This document shows, in pieces, positions 24,831 through 32,946 of a stretch of 64,000 bases of DNA (its first letter is position 1; the number at the start of each line of letters is the position of its first letter). A program made the translations under genes and the position numbers. The stretch covers positions 1 through 64,000 of the forward strand of contig UQMJ01000011.1 in NCBI GenBank assembly GCA_900542035.1. Reading direction: 5' to 3'. The notes under the pieces were generated by a model. That model did no database searches and was not told the origin of the DNA. It saw only the letters and a list, made by a program, of their open reading frames with translations. The DNA comes from an uncultured Clostridium sp. (GTDB lineage: Bacteria; Bacillota; Clostridia; Lachnospirales; Lachnospiraceae).

Positions 24831-25700
24831 ATGTTTCCATTTTATTCTTTTCTTCAGGCAGCACTGCAGTTTGTTCGGGAATTTATGAGACCTGCGATTC
24901 AGGTAAGTAAAAGAATGCACCGCCAGGCCGCTGTTTTAACATCCGGCTGCATGGTAGTGGCCGTCGTCGTATTTACCGCCGCCGGATTTGGAGCGGGAGG
25001 AAAAAGTGCGCTGACTGCATTTGCAGAGGGACGTTACCAGGAGAGCAGCGATGCTTTAGAGGAAACGGACGCTGAAGATTTGGATTTGATTACAGAAGCT
25101 AAAATACAAGCCGAATTCGCCGCTTTCAGACAGGAGAGCAGCCTGATAGGCCAGAACCTGGTAAAAAATACAGAAAAAAAGATAGAACAGTCAGAGCGGG
25201 CAAAAGCGGAACTTGCGGCTAAGCAGGCAAAGATACAGGAGGAAAAAGAAGCAGAAGCCAGACGGATTGCAGAAGAAGAGGCCAGAAAAAAGGCAGAGGA
25301 AGAAAGAAGAGCCGCCAGACGGATTTCTTATTCCCAGTCCGATTATCAGGTGCTTTTGAAAATTGTACAGGCTGAGGCCGGAATCTGCGATGAACGGGGC
25401 CGGATTCTGGTAGCCAATGTGATTATGAATCGGGTACGGGACAAGCGTTTCCCTAATTCAGTCACAGAAGTGGTTTATCAGAGAGGGCAGTTTTCCCCAG
25501 TATCCGATGGACGGATTAATCAGGTAGAGGTAACGGATTTGACAGTTGAATGCGTAAACCGCGCATTAGATGGGGAAGATTATTCCCAGGGCGCCTTGTA
25601 TTTTATGAACAGAGGACGTTCCCAGTCAAAAGCGGTCAGCTTTTTTGATTCCAGGCTTACCTATCTGTTTGCCCACGATGGACATGAGTTTTATAAATAA
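24831..25700 (+). CDS. SleB-domain cell-wall hydrolase, membrane anchored
   Basis: A 289-residue protein with a membrane helix at about residues 35-58. A charged, Ala/Glu/Lys-rich coiled coil follows (about 120-165, KAELAAKQAKIQEEKEAEA). The C-terminal about 115 residues form a hydrolase_2 domain (LLKIVQAEAGICDERGRILV, with the probable catalytic Glu, and ALYFMNRGRSQSK). SleB-type domains are lytic transglycosylases on muramic-lactam cortex or related glycan. The sigma-A-like promoter and membrane anchor suggest a vegetative wall role rather than spore germination. AAAAGGAGAG selects this start. Confidence 0.85.
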   Translation: MFPFYSFLQAALQFVREFMRPAIQVSKRMHRQAAVLTSGCMVVAVVVFTAAGFGAGGKSALTAFAEGRYQESSDALEETDAEDLDLITEAKIQAEFAAFRQESSLIGQNLVKNTEKKIEQSERAKAELAAKQAKIQEEKEAEARRIAEEEARKKAEEERRAARRISYSQSDYQVLLKIVQAEAGICDERGRILVANVIMNRVRDKRFPNSVTEVVYQRGQFSPVSDGRINQVEVTDLTVECVNRALDGEDYSQGALYFMNRGRSQSKAVSFFDSRLTYLFAHDGHEFYK

Positions 25701-25706
25701 AAAGGA

Positions 25707-25735
25707 TTGAGTTTTTAGAAGGTATGGCGTATACT
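25707..25735 (+). promoter_or_regulatory. promoter of yhcH-like gene
   Basis: TTGAGT (25707-25712), 17 bp and TATACT (25730-25735), about 45 bases before the start codon at 25781. Confidence 0.65.
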
Positions 25736-25780
25736 GTCTGTAAAAAGATGTAGTATCTACATAGAAAAGGAGAGCGCCAT

Positions 25781-26245
25781 ATGATTTTTGACGAGAAGAA
25801 GAATTTAAATTTTTACAGAAATTTAGGAATTGAGGGCCGCTATGCAAAGGCAGTTGATTTCCTGTTAAATACGGATCTGGCTGCATTAGAGACTGGCAAA
25901 CATGAGATTGATGGAAAGAACGTATATGCGAATGTGGTAGAATACACGACGATTCCGTGGGAAGAGGCAAAGTTTGAAGCCCACGAGCATTATACCGATA
26001 TCCAGTATGTCATTAAGGGTACTGAGATTATGACCTATGCTCCGGTAGGAGAGATGACAGTTAAAACCCCTTACAATCCGGAAAAGGACGTTGTATTTTT
26101 TGACAATTCCAATCCAGGTCTGCAGGTTGCAGCAAAAGACGATCAGTACATGATTTTCTTCCCATGGGACGCTCATAAGCCGAAGGCAGCCAATGGAGAA
26201 CCAGCTCCGATTAAAAAGGTAATTGTAAAGATTAAAGAAGACTAA
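25781..26245 (+). CDS. YhcH/YjgK/YiaL-family (DUF386) sugar-associated protein
   Basis: A 154-residue cupin-like protein. Diagnostic stretches are HEIDGKNVYANVVEYTT, FEAHEHYTDIQYVIKGTE (metal-site His and Glu) and FFPWDAHKP. Relatives accompany beta-galactosidase (EbgC) or sialic-acid genes and are thought to act as sugar anomerases or isomerases. No sugar genes are adjacent, so the substrate is unknown. It is a monocistronic unit between its own promoter and terminator. Confidence 0.88.
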   Translation: MIFDEKKNLNFYRNLGIEGRYAKAVDFLLNTDLAALETGKHEIDGKNVYANVVEYTTIPWEEAKFEAHEHYTDIQYVIKGTEIMTYAPVGEMTVKTPYNPEKDVVFFDNSNPGLQVAAKDDQYMIFFPWDAHKPKAANGEPAPIKKVIVKIKED

Positions 26246-26253
26246 TCCATAGA

Positions 26254-26295
26254 AAAAGACGGGAAAAAAGCGGTTGCGCGGATTTCCCGTCTTTT
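26254..26295. terminator. terminator after yhcH-like gene
   Basis: AAAGACGGGAAA pairs with TTTCCCGTCTTT. The flanking A and T runs make it usable for the convergent gene as well. Confidence 0.8.
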
Positions 26296-26326
26296 GCGTT
26301 TGCTGCACAGATTTGCAGCGGTTTTG

Positions 26327-26908
26327 TTACCTTCTGGTATCAGACTCTCCGGAAATACCCCCCCCATTTCCATCTGTCAGGAACAGGTCGGTTTTCTTTT
26401 GCCGGATAAGCCAGATTCCCAGGAAAATAATTCCGGCAGCAACTGCCAGCTGGGGAATCCGGCGGCTAAACCAGAAGAGAAGATCGGTTACAGGCTCCGG
26501 AATTACCAGGTAGCGTCCAAGAAAGGTCTGAATAAAGTCGCTGAAGATTCGCCACAACATAACGGCGCCTAAAAAAATCAAGGTGCAGGAGGTGGCTTTC
26601 CGGTATCTGGTAAACAGCAGGCTTCGATTTTTGATCAGAACATCCAGATGGAAGCAGTAATCATCCTCGATCATATAGAATTCCTCATCCGGAAGGGTAA
26701 TCAGGTGGTTTACATGGAAAAAGCTGTAAAACCACAAAACCGGTGAAAGAAACATCAGCGGAGGAAACAGGATGCCGCTGCAGAACAGAAGCAGGAAAAA
26801 CAGGCTCATTACGCTGATTCCGTGTTTAAAGAAGCCAAGATACATCTCTCCGGCTCCAGGAATCAGGGAGCAAAAAAAAGTAAATAGGCGGTTTTTCTTT
26901 TTTGTCAT
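26327..26908 (-). CDS. multi-pass membrane protein of the ECF sigma operon
   Basis: A 193-residue protein with about four membrane helices. The N-terminus LIPGAGEMYLGFFKHGI resembles the TM2-type motif (a glycine-rich turn between two helices, then FLLLFCSGILFPPLMF). A cytoplasmic middle (about 70-95) and two more helices follow. It is the last of three genes in a compact operon with a sigma factor and a single-pass membrane protein. A signalling or envelope-stress role is inferred from context. Confidence 0.6.
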   Translation of the reverse strand: MTKKKNRLFTFFCSLIPGAGEMYLGFFKHGISVMSLFFLLLFCSGILFPPLMFLSPVLWFYSFFHVNHLITLPDEEFYMIEDDYCFHLDVLIKNRSLLFTRYRKATSCTLIFLGAVMLWRIFSDFIQTFLGRYLVIPEPVTDLLFWFSRRIPQLAVAAGIIFLGIWLIRQKKTDLFLTDGNGGGISGESDTRR

Positions 26909-26914
26909 AGTAAC

Positions 26915-27250
26915 TTACCTCCACTTAAATAGATAATAAGAAAGATCAAGCATGGATTTCAGAGAACTTTCTGAAAGAGAAAATAGCAGGAATAAAGCTC
27001 CGGCGACAGCGGTTCCTACCTGGAGGCTGTAACGGAGAAGCTGCAGTTTTCTGGATGCCTGACGGGTTTTCACAGTGACCTGGACATCCAGACTGCGGCT
27101 TTTCTTTAATACCGATTCAGAAAATCCATTTGGAGCAGGAATAAAATAATACCGCTCCGTTTCATCTGCAAATGCATCCATCAGCTGGTCTGAATCTGCA
27201 ATCTCTTCCAGTGTTTCGAGATAAATTCTGGATTTGGGGCTGTTTCTCAT
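26915..27250 (-). CDS. single-pass membrane protein, candidate anti-sigma factor
   Basis: A 111-residue protein. About 75 N-terminal residues are predicted cytoplasmic, then a helix near 75-92 (LQVGTAVAGALFLLFSL) and a short tail. Its start overlaps the ECF sigma gene stop (ATGA), the usual arrangement for an anti-sigma factor. It lacks the HxxxCxxC zinc motif of the common anti-sigma class. The anti-sigma role is inferred from position and topology only. Confidence 0.55.
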   Translation of the reverse strand: MRNSPKSRIYLETLEEIADSDQLMDAFADETERYYFIPAPNGFSESVLKKSRSLDVQVTVKTRQASRKLQLLRYSLQVGTAVAGALFLLFSLSESSLKSMLDLSYYLFKWR

Positions 27251-27756
27251 TTCAGATCCTCCCTTCGGTAGAGTTTTTTCAGCATCCCTTTGGCACGATA
27301 AATCTGGGTCTGAAGCGTTTTGATATTTTTGCCGGTTCTGGCCGCAATCTCGCTGATTTCAATTTCATGGCAGTAATAGTCTAAAGCGACGTCCCTGTAA
27401 GGAGGAGAAAGCTGGCAGCAGCAGTCATAAAGCCGTTTTTTTACATCCCGTTCCAGACATTCGTCTTCGGGGGAGGAATGGCTGTCTGCAATCGCAGTAA
27501 AATAATCGTCTGCCGTAGGTACGCTGCGTCTGCCGGCGCGTTTTAAATAATCGATGCATTTGTTGGTGGCAATGCGGCACAGCCATGCCCGTTCGTTGGC
27601 CCCGTCAAAATGATCCAGATTTTTGTAAGCAGAAAGAAAGGTGTCCTGAGCTAAATCTTCTGCATCAAAATAATCGCCGGTAAGGCGGTAGCAGATGGAA
27701 TAGATTAAGTTCTGATACTGCCGAATCAGCCGTTCCAGCGTTTCTTCATCATTCAA
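27247..27756 (-). CDS. RNA polymerase ECF-type sigma factor
   Basis: A 169-residue sigma-70 family factor with region 2 (LIYSICYRLTGDYFDAEDLAQDTFLSAY) recognisable in its core AEDLAQDTFLSAY and AWLCRIATNKCIDYLK. Region 4 has LSPPYRDVALDYYCHE and ISEIAARTGKNIKTLQTQIY. The start is a TTG at 27756 behind GGGGGAG; an ATG at 27752 is out of frame. The weak start codon suits a low-abundance regulator. It directs polymerase to a small regulon, usually including its own operon. Confidence 0.9.
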   Translation of the reverse strand: MNDEETLERLIRQYQNLIYSICYRLTGDYFDAEDLAQDTFLSAYKNLDHFDGANERAWLCRIATNKCIDYLKRAGRRSVPTADDYFTAIADSHSSPEDECLERDVKKRLYDCCCQLSPPYRDVALDYYCHEIEISEIAARTGKNIKTLQTQIYRAKGMLKKLYRREDLK

Positions 27757-27933
27757 GCAAAGTTCTCCCCCTTCTTGGTGTCGTTCTATTTATTATAACG
27801 GATGGAACGGCGAAATGTCTTCATTAAATTTTTTTATAAAGTGCCAGATAGAGGGAATTCTTTCCAAGTGTCTCTGGTTATTTCGGTCAAAATATGGTAG
27901 ACTAATACCATCATAAACTGGGGAGGTGTTTCC

Positions 27934-28212
27934 ATGGCAAGAACCATTCGCTATCATGTGATTGCCAGAGGGCGTGTCCAGAATGTAGGATGCCGCTTTT
28001 TCGTGTGTATGGAAGCCAGGCCTATGGGGATTACCGGATATGTAGAAAATCTCTATGACGGTACGGTTCAGATGGAACTTCAGGGAGATCCGGTTCAGTT
28101 ATCGGAGCTTTTAGACGTTATCCGCAAAGGCAACGGCTATATGGAAGTGGAAGATCTGGACATTACAGAAATTCCGGTAAAACCTGGGGAACGTCAGTTC
28201 TTGATGAGCTAG
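27934..28212 (+). CDS. acyP: acylphosphatase
   Basis: A 92-residue enzyme hydrolysing acyl phosphates such as acetyl phosphate. The anion loop reads GRVQNVGCRFF, against the usual GxVQGVxFR, keeping the essential Arg. The catalytic Asn is in YVENLYDGTVQ. It precedes deoB closely and may be in the same transcript, although no metabolic link is evident. Confidence 0.88.
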   Translation: MARTIRYHVIARGRVQNVGCRFFVCMEARPMGITGYVENLYDGTVQMELQGDPVQLSELLDVIRKGNGYMEVEDLDITEIPVKPGERQFLMS

Positions 28213-28243
28213 TTTGAACTGCTGTACGGAAAGGAGTTTGTGT

Positions 28244-29407
28244 ATGAAACGAGTATTTTTAATGGTATTGGACAGTGTGGGAATCGGCGAGATGCCGGAC
28301 GCTGCAGATTTTGGGGATGAGGGGAGCAATACCCTGGCGGCTGCGGCCACCAGTTCTTATTTTTCTATGCCGAATATGAAAAAGCTGGGCTTATTTAATA
28401 TAGAAGGAGTAACCTGCGGGGAAAAAGAGGCAGATCCAGCAGGGGCAGTTGCCAGAATGACAGAAGTATCCAAAGGAAAGGATACGACCATCGGCCATTG
28501 GGAGATTGCCGGCGTGATTTCGCCAAAACCGCTGCCAACATTTCCGGAAGGATTTCCAAGAGAACTTCTGGATGAATTTGAGAAAGAGACGGGCAGAAAG
28601 GTTATCTGCAACAAACCTTATTCCGGTACAGAGGTAATCAAAGATTACGGCAGGGAACACGTAGAGACCGGAGCGCTGATTGTGTATACTTCCGCAGACA
28701 GCGTATTCCAGATTGCTGCCCATGAGGATGTGGTTCCCATTGAAGAATTGTATCGTTACTGTGAGATTGCCCGCCGCCTGTGTACAGGCAGATATGGAGT
28801 TGGACGTGTCATCGCCCGTCCGTTTGAGGGGGAATGGCCTTATAAGAGAACGTCCCGCCGCCACGATTATTCCCTGGTTCCCCCAAAGGAAACCATGCTG
28901 GATGCAATCTGCGCTGCCGGACAGAAGGTACTGGCAGTAGGCAAGATTAACGATATTTTTGCCGGACAGGGCATCAGCGGGATGGTAAGAACCGCAGGAA
29001 ATGCAGAGGGAATCGACCGGACTATCGAATACCTGGGACAGGATTTTGAGGGACTGTGCTTCATTAACCTGGTAGATTACGATATGCTCTATGGCCACCG
29101 CAATGACGTAGATGGCTATGCGAAGGCGCTGACCTATTTTGATGAGCGGCTTCCGGAGATTTTAGCCGCTATGAGAGAAGATGACCTGCTGATGATTACC
29201 GCGGATCATGGATGCGATCCCATTACGCCGTCTACCGACCATTCCAGGGAATATACCCCGTTAGTCATAGCTGGCGCCAGGGTAAAAGCAGGCATAAATC
29301 TGGGAACCAGATCTTCCTTTGCAGATACGGCGGCAACGATTCTGGACTATCTGGGAGTAAAGGGAGAGATTGCCGGAGAAAGCTTTTTAAAAGAAATCTG
29401 CAGATAA
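28244..29407 (+). CDS. deoB: phosphopentomutase
   Basis: Interconverts (deoxy)ribose 1-phosphate and 5-phosphate in nucleoside salvage. At 387 residues it has typical length and alkaline-phosphatase-superfamily motifs: VLDSVGIGEMPDA, where the first Asp binds Mn, KGKDTTIGHWE with the phosphorylated Thr, and a C-terminal ITADHGCDP and STDHSREYTP. AAGGAG seven bases before selects the ATG at 28244. It is followed by deoC and pdp. Confidence 0.96.
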   Translation: MKRVFLMVLDSVGIGEMPDAADFGDEGSNTLAAAATSSYFSMPNMKKLGLFNIEGVTCGEKEADPAGAVARMTEVSKGKDTTIGHWEIAGVISPKPLPTFPEGFPRELLDEFEKETGRKVICNKPYSGTEVIKDYGREHVETGALIVYTSADSVFQIAAHEDVVPIEELYRYCEIARRLCTGRYGVGRVIARPFEGEWPYKRTSRRHDYSLVPPKETMLDAICAAGQKVLAVGKINDIFAGQGISGMVRTAGNAEGIDRTIEYLGQDFEGLCFINLVDYDMLYGHRNDVDGYAKALTYFDERLPEILAAMREDDLLMITADHGCDPITPSTDHSREYTPLVIAGARVKAGINLGTRSSFADTAATILDYLGVKGEIAGESFLKEICR

Positions 29408-29440
29408 GCAGAAAAAATAAAAAAGAATCGAGGAACACAC

Positions 29441-30112
29441 ATGGATAAGAAAGAAATTTTTAAAACAGTCGATCATACGCTGCTGACTCAGGGAGCTACC
29501 TGGGCAGAGATTAAGGAAATCTGCGACGATGCAGTCGCTTATGGTACCGCTTCAGTCTGCATTCCTCCGTCTTTTGTAAAACGGGCGGCAGACTATCTGG
29601 GAGATAAGATGCCGGTCTGCACCGTAATCGGATTTCCAAATGGCTATAATACCACCAAAACCAAGGTATTTGAGACCAGAGATGCCATTGAAAACGGCGC
29701 CGAAGAAATCGATATGGTTATTAATATCGGAGATCTGAAAGATCAGAATTACGATAAGGTTGAGGCCGAGATACGGGAAATCAAAGAGGCCTGCGGCGAC
29801 AAGATTTTAAAAGTAATCATCGAGACCTGCCTGCTGACAGAGGAAGAAAAGATTAAGATGTGCCAGATAGTTACCGATGCGGGAGCAGACTACATTAAGA
29901 CTTCTACGGGATTTTCCACAGCCGGCGCAACCTTTGACGATATTGCGCTGTTTGCAAAGCACGTAGGGCCGGATGTAAAGATGAAGGCCGCAGGCGGGAT
30001 TAAATCCTTTGACGATGCAGAAAAGTTTATTGAACTTGGGGCGTCCAGACTGGGAACCAGCCGGATTGTCAAACTTGCCAAGGCAGAGACCATCGAAGAG
30101 GGAAGCTATTAA
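29441..30112 (+). CDS. deoC: deoxyribose-phosphate aldolase
   Basis: Cleaves 2-deoxyribose 5-phosphate to glyceraldehyde 3-phosphate and acetaldehyde. A 223-residue class I aldolase with the Schiff-base Lys in [11 protein letters not shown] and the second Lys in [11 protein letters not shown]. It lies between deoB and the pyrimidine phosphorylase, giving a complete route from pyrimidine deoxynucleosides to central metabolism. Confidence 0.96.
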   Translation: MDKKEIFKTVDHTLLTQGATWAEIKEICDDAVAYGTASVCIPPSFVKRAADYLGDKMPVCTVIGFPNGYNTTKTKVFETRDAIENGAEEIDMVINIGDLKDQNYDKVEAEIREIKEACGDKILKVIIETCLLTEEEKIKMCQIVTDAGADYIKTSTGFSTAGATFDDIALFAKHVGPDVKMKAAGGIKSFDDAEKFIELGASRLGTSRIVKLAKAETIEEGSY

Positions 30113-30144
30113 TCCGCAGTTTGAACGGCAAGGAGGCGCAGCTT

Positions 30145-31467
30145 ATGAGGATGTATGACCTGATTGAGGAGAAAAAACGGGGAGACGCTCTTTCAGAGGA
30201 CGAGATTGCTTACATGATCCAGGGATTTACTGCTGGGGATATTCCGGATTATCAGATGGCAGCGATGCTGATGGCCATTTATTTCAAAGGAATGAATGAT
30301 GAAGAAATCACAACGATGACCATGGAGATGGCAAAGTCCGGAGACATGGTGGATTTAAGCGCCATCAAAGGAATCAAGGTGGATAAACACAGTACAGGAG
30401 GCGTTGGAGATAAGACTACATTAATTATCGGCCCTATTGTGGCGGCCTGCGGCGTAAAAGTAGCCAAAATGTCTGGAAGAGGCCTGGGACATACGGGAGG
30501 AACCATTGATAAGCTGGAGAGTATCCCTGGATTTTCTACTTCCATTCCCAGAGAAGAATTTTTCGATATTGTAAACCGTACTGGAATTGCCGTCATTGGA
30601 CAGTCCGGCAACATGGTTCCGGCAGATAAGAAAATTTATGCGCTTCGGGATGTAACAGCGACGGTAGACAGCATTCCGCTGATAGCGTCTTCCATTATGA
30701 GCAAGAAACTGGCGGCGGGAAGCGACGGAATCGTGCTGGATGTCAAGACTGGAAGCGGCGCGTTTATGAAGACGCTGGAAGATTCCATTACCCTGGCTCA
30801 GAAGATGGTGGCCATTGGAACCAGGGCTGGCAGACGATGCTGCGCCCTGATTACAGATATGGACGTACCGTTAGGCCATGCGGTAGGAAATGCTTTGGAG
30901 ATAAAAGAGTCCATAGAGGTATTAAAGGGCGGCGGCCCCTCCGATCTTCGGGAGGTTTCTCTGGGGCTGGCAGCTAATATGCTGTATATGGCGGAAAAAG
31001 GAACGATTGAAGAGTGCCGGAACCTGGCAGAATCAGCGATTCAGGACGGCAGCGCATTCGAGGCCCTGCTGCGCATGGTGGAAGGCCAGGGAGGCGATAA
31101 GAGCTATGCAGAGCATCCTGAAAAACTTCCCAAAGCGCCTTATTCGTTTGAAGTCCTGGCAGAAAAAGACGGCTTTATTACCCATATGGACACAGAATCC
31201 GTGGGAATCGCCTCTGTTATGTTAGGGGCTGGACGCAGTAAGAAAGACGATGTAATCGACCCGTCAGCTGGAATTCTGTTAAAGAAAAAATACGGAGACT
31301 CTGTAAAGAAGGGGGAGGCGTTGGCAGTGCTGTACGCTTCCAAAGAATCCCTGTTTGCAGATGCAGCTGGGAAGCTGAAAGAAGCTTATGTCCTGGGAGC
31401 AGAGATGCCCCTTGAAAAGAAATTAATTTACGCAAGAGTTACCAAGGATCAGGTGGAACGGTTTTAA
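30145..31467 (+). CDS. pdp: pyrimidine-nucleoside phosphorylase
   Basis: Splits uridine or thymidine with phosphate to give the free base and (deoxy)ribose 1-phosphate. A 440-residue protein of the thymidine phosphorylase family: KHSTGGVGDKTTLI, the phosphate and substrate site, plus KMSGRGLGHTGGTIDKLE and KTGSGAFM. AAGGAGG selects the ATG at 30145. It supplies the substrate of deoB, and the order deoB-deoC-pdp forms one operon ending at the terminator at 31511. Confidence 0.94.
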   Translation: MRMYDLIEEKKRGDALSEDEIAYMIQGFTAGDIPDYQMAAMLMAIYFKGMNDEEITTMTMEMAKSGDMVDLSAIKGIKVDKHSTGGVGDKTTLIIGPIVAACGVKVAKMSGRGLGHTGGTIDKLESIPGFSTSIPREEFFDIVNRTGIAVIGQSGNMVPADKKIYALRDVTATVDSIPLIASSIMSKKLAAGSDGIVLDVKTGSGAFMKTLEDSITLAQKMVAIGTRAGRRCCALITDMDVPLGHAVGNALEIKESIEVLKGGGPSDLREVSLGLAANMLYMAEKGTIEECRNLAESAIQDGSAFEALLRMVEGQGGDKSYAEHPEKLPKAPYSFEVLAEKDGFITHMDTESVGIASVMLGAGRSKKDDVIDPSAGILLKKKYGDSVKKGEALAVLYASKESLFADAAGKLKEAYVLGAEMPLEKKLIYARVTKDQVERF

Positions 31468-31510
31468 TCTGCGCAGGCAGTGAAAAGAGTGACACAGCTT
31501 TCTGGAAAGG

Positions 31511-31551
31511 AAAAGGCAGTTGATCAGATGATAGGAACAGCTGCCTTTTTT
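31511..31551 (+). terminator. terminator of the deoB-deoC-pdp operon
   Basis: AAAGGCAGTTG pairs with CAGCTGCCTTTTTT across about 18 bases, with one G-U pair. The T run abuts the repeat copy at 31552. Confidence 0.85.
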
Positions 31552-31631
31552 GCGTACGCTGATTGAGGATAACGCAGAACATGGGGAAAGTATCCCTCTT
31601 TGAGGCGTGTTGCCCCTGTACACGGATGCTA
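31552..31631 (-). repeat. partial copy of the 1550-1823 palindromic element
   Basis: Read on the minus strand this starts TAGCATCcGTGTACAGGGGC and stays nearly identical to 1550-1629 for about 80 bp. It ends at GCGTACGC, where the other copy has GCGTACATCC. Differences are scattered single bases. Only the left terminal repeat is present, so it is a truncated or solo-end copy. Confidence 0.8.
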
Positions 31632-31737
31632 GAAAATTTGTAAGGAAAATTGTAAGAAAAAAACAGCATTTCCTGTAAGGTCTCTGTGGTAAGATAAAAG
31701 AAAACGCGATATGCGGATAGGGACAGGAGGGCTGGAT

Positions 31738-32847
31738 ATGAGAAAAAAGAATTTTTGGGCCGGAATAGGAATCCTGACGGTTTGTGCAGCGCTGGGACTG
31801 GGCGGATGCCAGAGGGAAAACCAGAAGATTCCGGAAAAAACAGAAACCAGTGTAGAAGAAACTAACGGGACAGAAAGCAACGGAGAGGAAAACGAGGAGA
31901 CAGAAAACAGGGAACCAGACGCCAGCCAGAAGCCGTCTTTGGAAGCCGAAGAAAAACCGGCTGGAGACGAAACGGAAGAAGTTCTGACAGCGCCTCCCGA
32001 CATTTGGCTGTCAGATTCCCTTTCCAGCAGTTATCAGCCGTTTTTGGTTTCGTGCAGTTCTTATACCTGGAATATGAAGGGCAATGAGGATTTTGAGGGA
32101 GTTGTGGCCTGCGGCGCTCATCCGCTGGAAATGAACGCAGACGCTTTGCCGCTGTATGTGACAGACTATCACCAGATAACCCAAAACCCGTATCTGGTAT
32201 CCTGTCCAGTAATGCCGGATCAGATCCGGCTGACCAGTTGGGATCGTTCTGCCCTGGGAGATGTAGAGAATTCTGCAGAAGAAATGGTTGTCTATGAACA
32301 TGAGGCATTGATTGAATTGAAAGCAGGAAAGGTCTATGCGCTGACGGCTGTGTGGGAAAAAGAAGAGGAAGAGCGACGGGGATTTTCCGGAGAAGCGCAG
32401 TATGTATTTCTGACAGACAGCAGGCAGCCTGGCCAGTCAGAGCAGGAGAAACGGGTTGGGCCAGAACGCTTAGAGCCGTTAAATGATATGGCGCTTTACG
32501 TTTCGTATCCGTTTTCTTATGGAGAGAAGGAATGGGAACTTCAGAAATTTGTCCAGAAAGATATGCTGATAGATGGGGAGCTGGCAATGGATGACAGGTG
32601 CCGTTTCGCAGTTTCTCTGACTTCAGGAGAAAGCGAGTATTGGCTTTTTGACGAGACAGTCCAGCTTGGAGAACCTCAGGCAGATGTCTGGATTGATGCA
32701 GACGACAGGCTCCATGTGGCGCTTCGGGACAGCCGGACCGCCAGATACCAGATTACAGATTTTGTGTATAACCAGGAAACAGATGAATTTATCGGCCGGA
32801 ATGTGATTAGCGAGGATGGGATAAACTATCTGGGGACGACGGAATGA
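31738..32847 (+). CDS. lipoprotein of unknown function
   Basis: A 369-residue secreted lipoprotein. It has a basic N-terminus (MRKKNFW), a hydrophobic stretch and the lipobox LGGC near residue 23. A Glu/Thr-rich low-complexity linker follows to about residue 85, then a folded extracellular region with no family I recognise (PDIWLSDSLSSSYQPF, and WIDADDRLHVALRD near the end). AGGAGG seven bases upstream selects the ATG at 31738. It is monocistronic. Confidence 0.75.
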   Translation: MRKKNFWAGIGILTVCAALGLGGCQRENQKIPEKTETSVEETNGTESNGEENEETENREPDASQKPSLEAEEKPAGDETEEVLTAPPDIWLSDSLSSSYQPFLVSCSSYTWNMKGNEDFEGVVACGAHPLEMNADALPLYVTDYHQITQNPYLVSCPVMPDQIRLTSWDRSALGDVENSAEEMVVYEHEALIELKAGKVYALTAVWEKEEEERRGFSGEAQYVFLTDSRQPGQSEQEKRVGPERLEPLNDMALYVSYPFSYGEKEWELQKFVQKDMLIDGELAMDDRCRFAVSLTSGESEYWLFDETVQLGEPQADVWIDADDRLHVALRDSRTARYQITDFVYNQETDEFIGRNVISEDGINYLGTTE

Positions 32848-32902
32848 GAGAGGATAGAAGAGGCGCTTCGGGCATATTTTTCAAAAGTCATTGATTAAGA
32901 AA

Positions 32903-32928
32903 CCGCCCCAGGTAAATACCTGGGGCGG
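32903..32928. terminator. bidirectional terminator, lipoprotein gene / pckA
   Basis: A perfect 12-bp stem, CCGCCCCAGGTA/TACCTGGGGCGG. On the minus strand it is followed by TTTCTT, serving pckA best. Confidence 0.8.
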
Positions 32929-32946
32929 CCGCTGTTATTATGGAAA

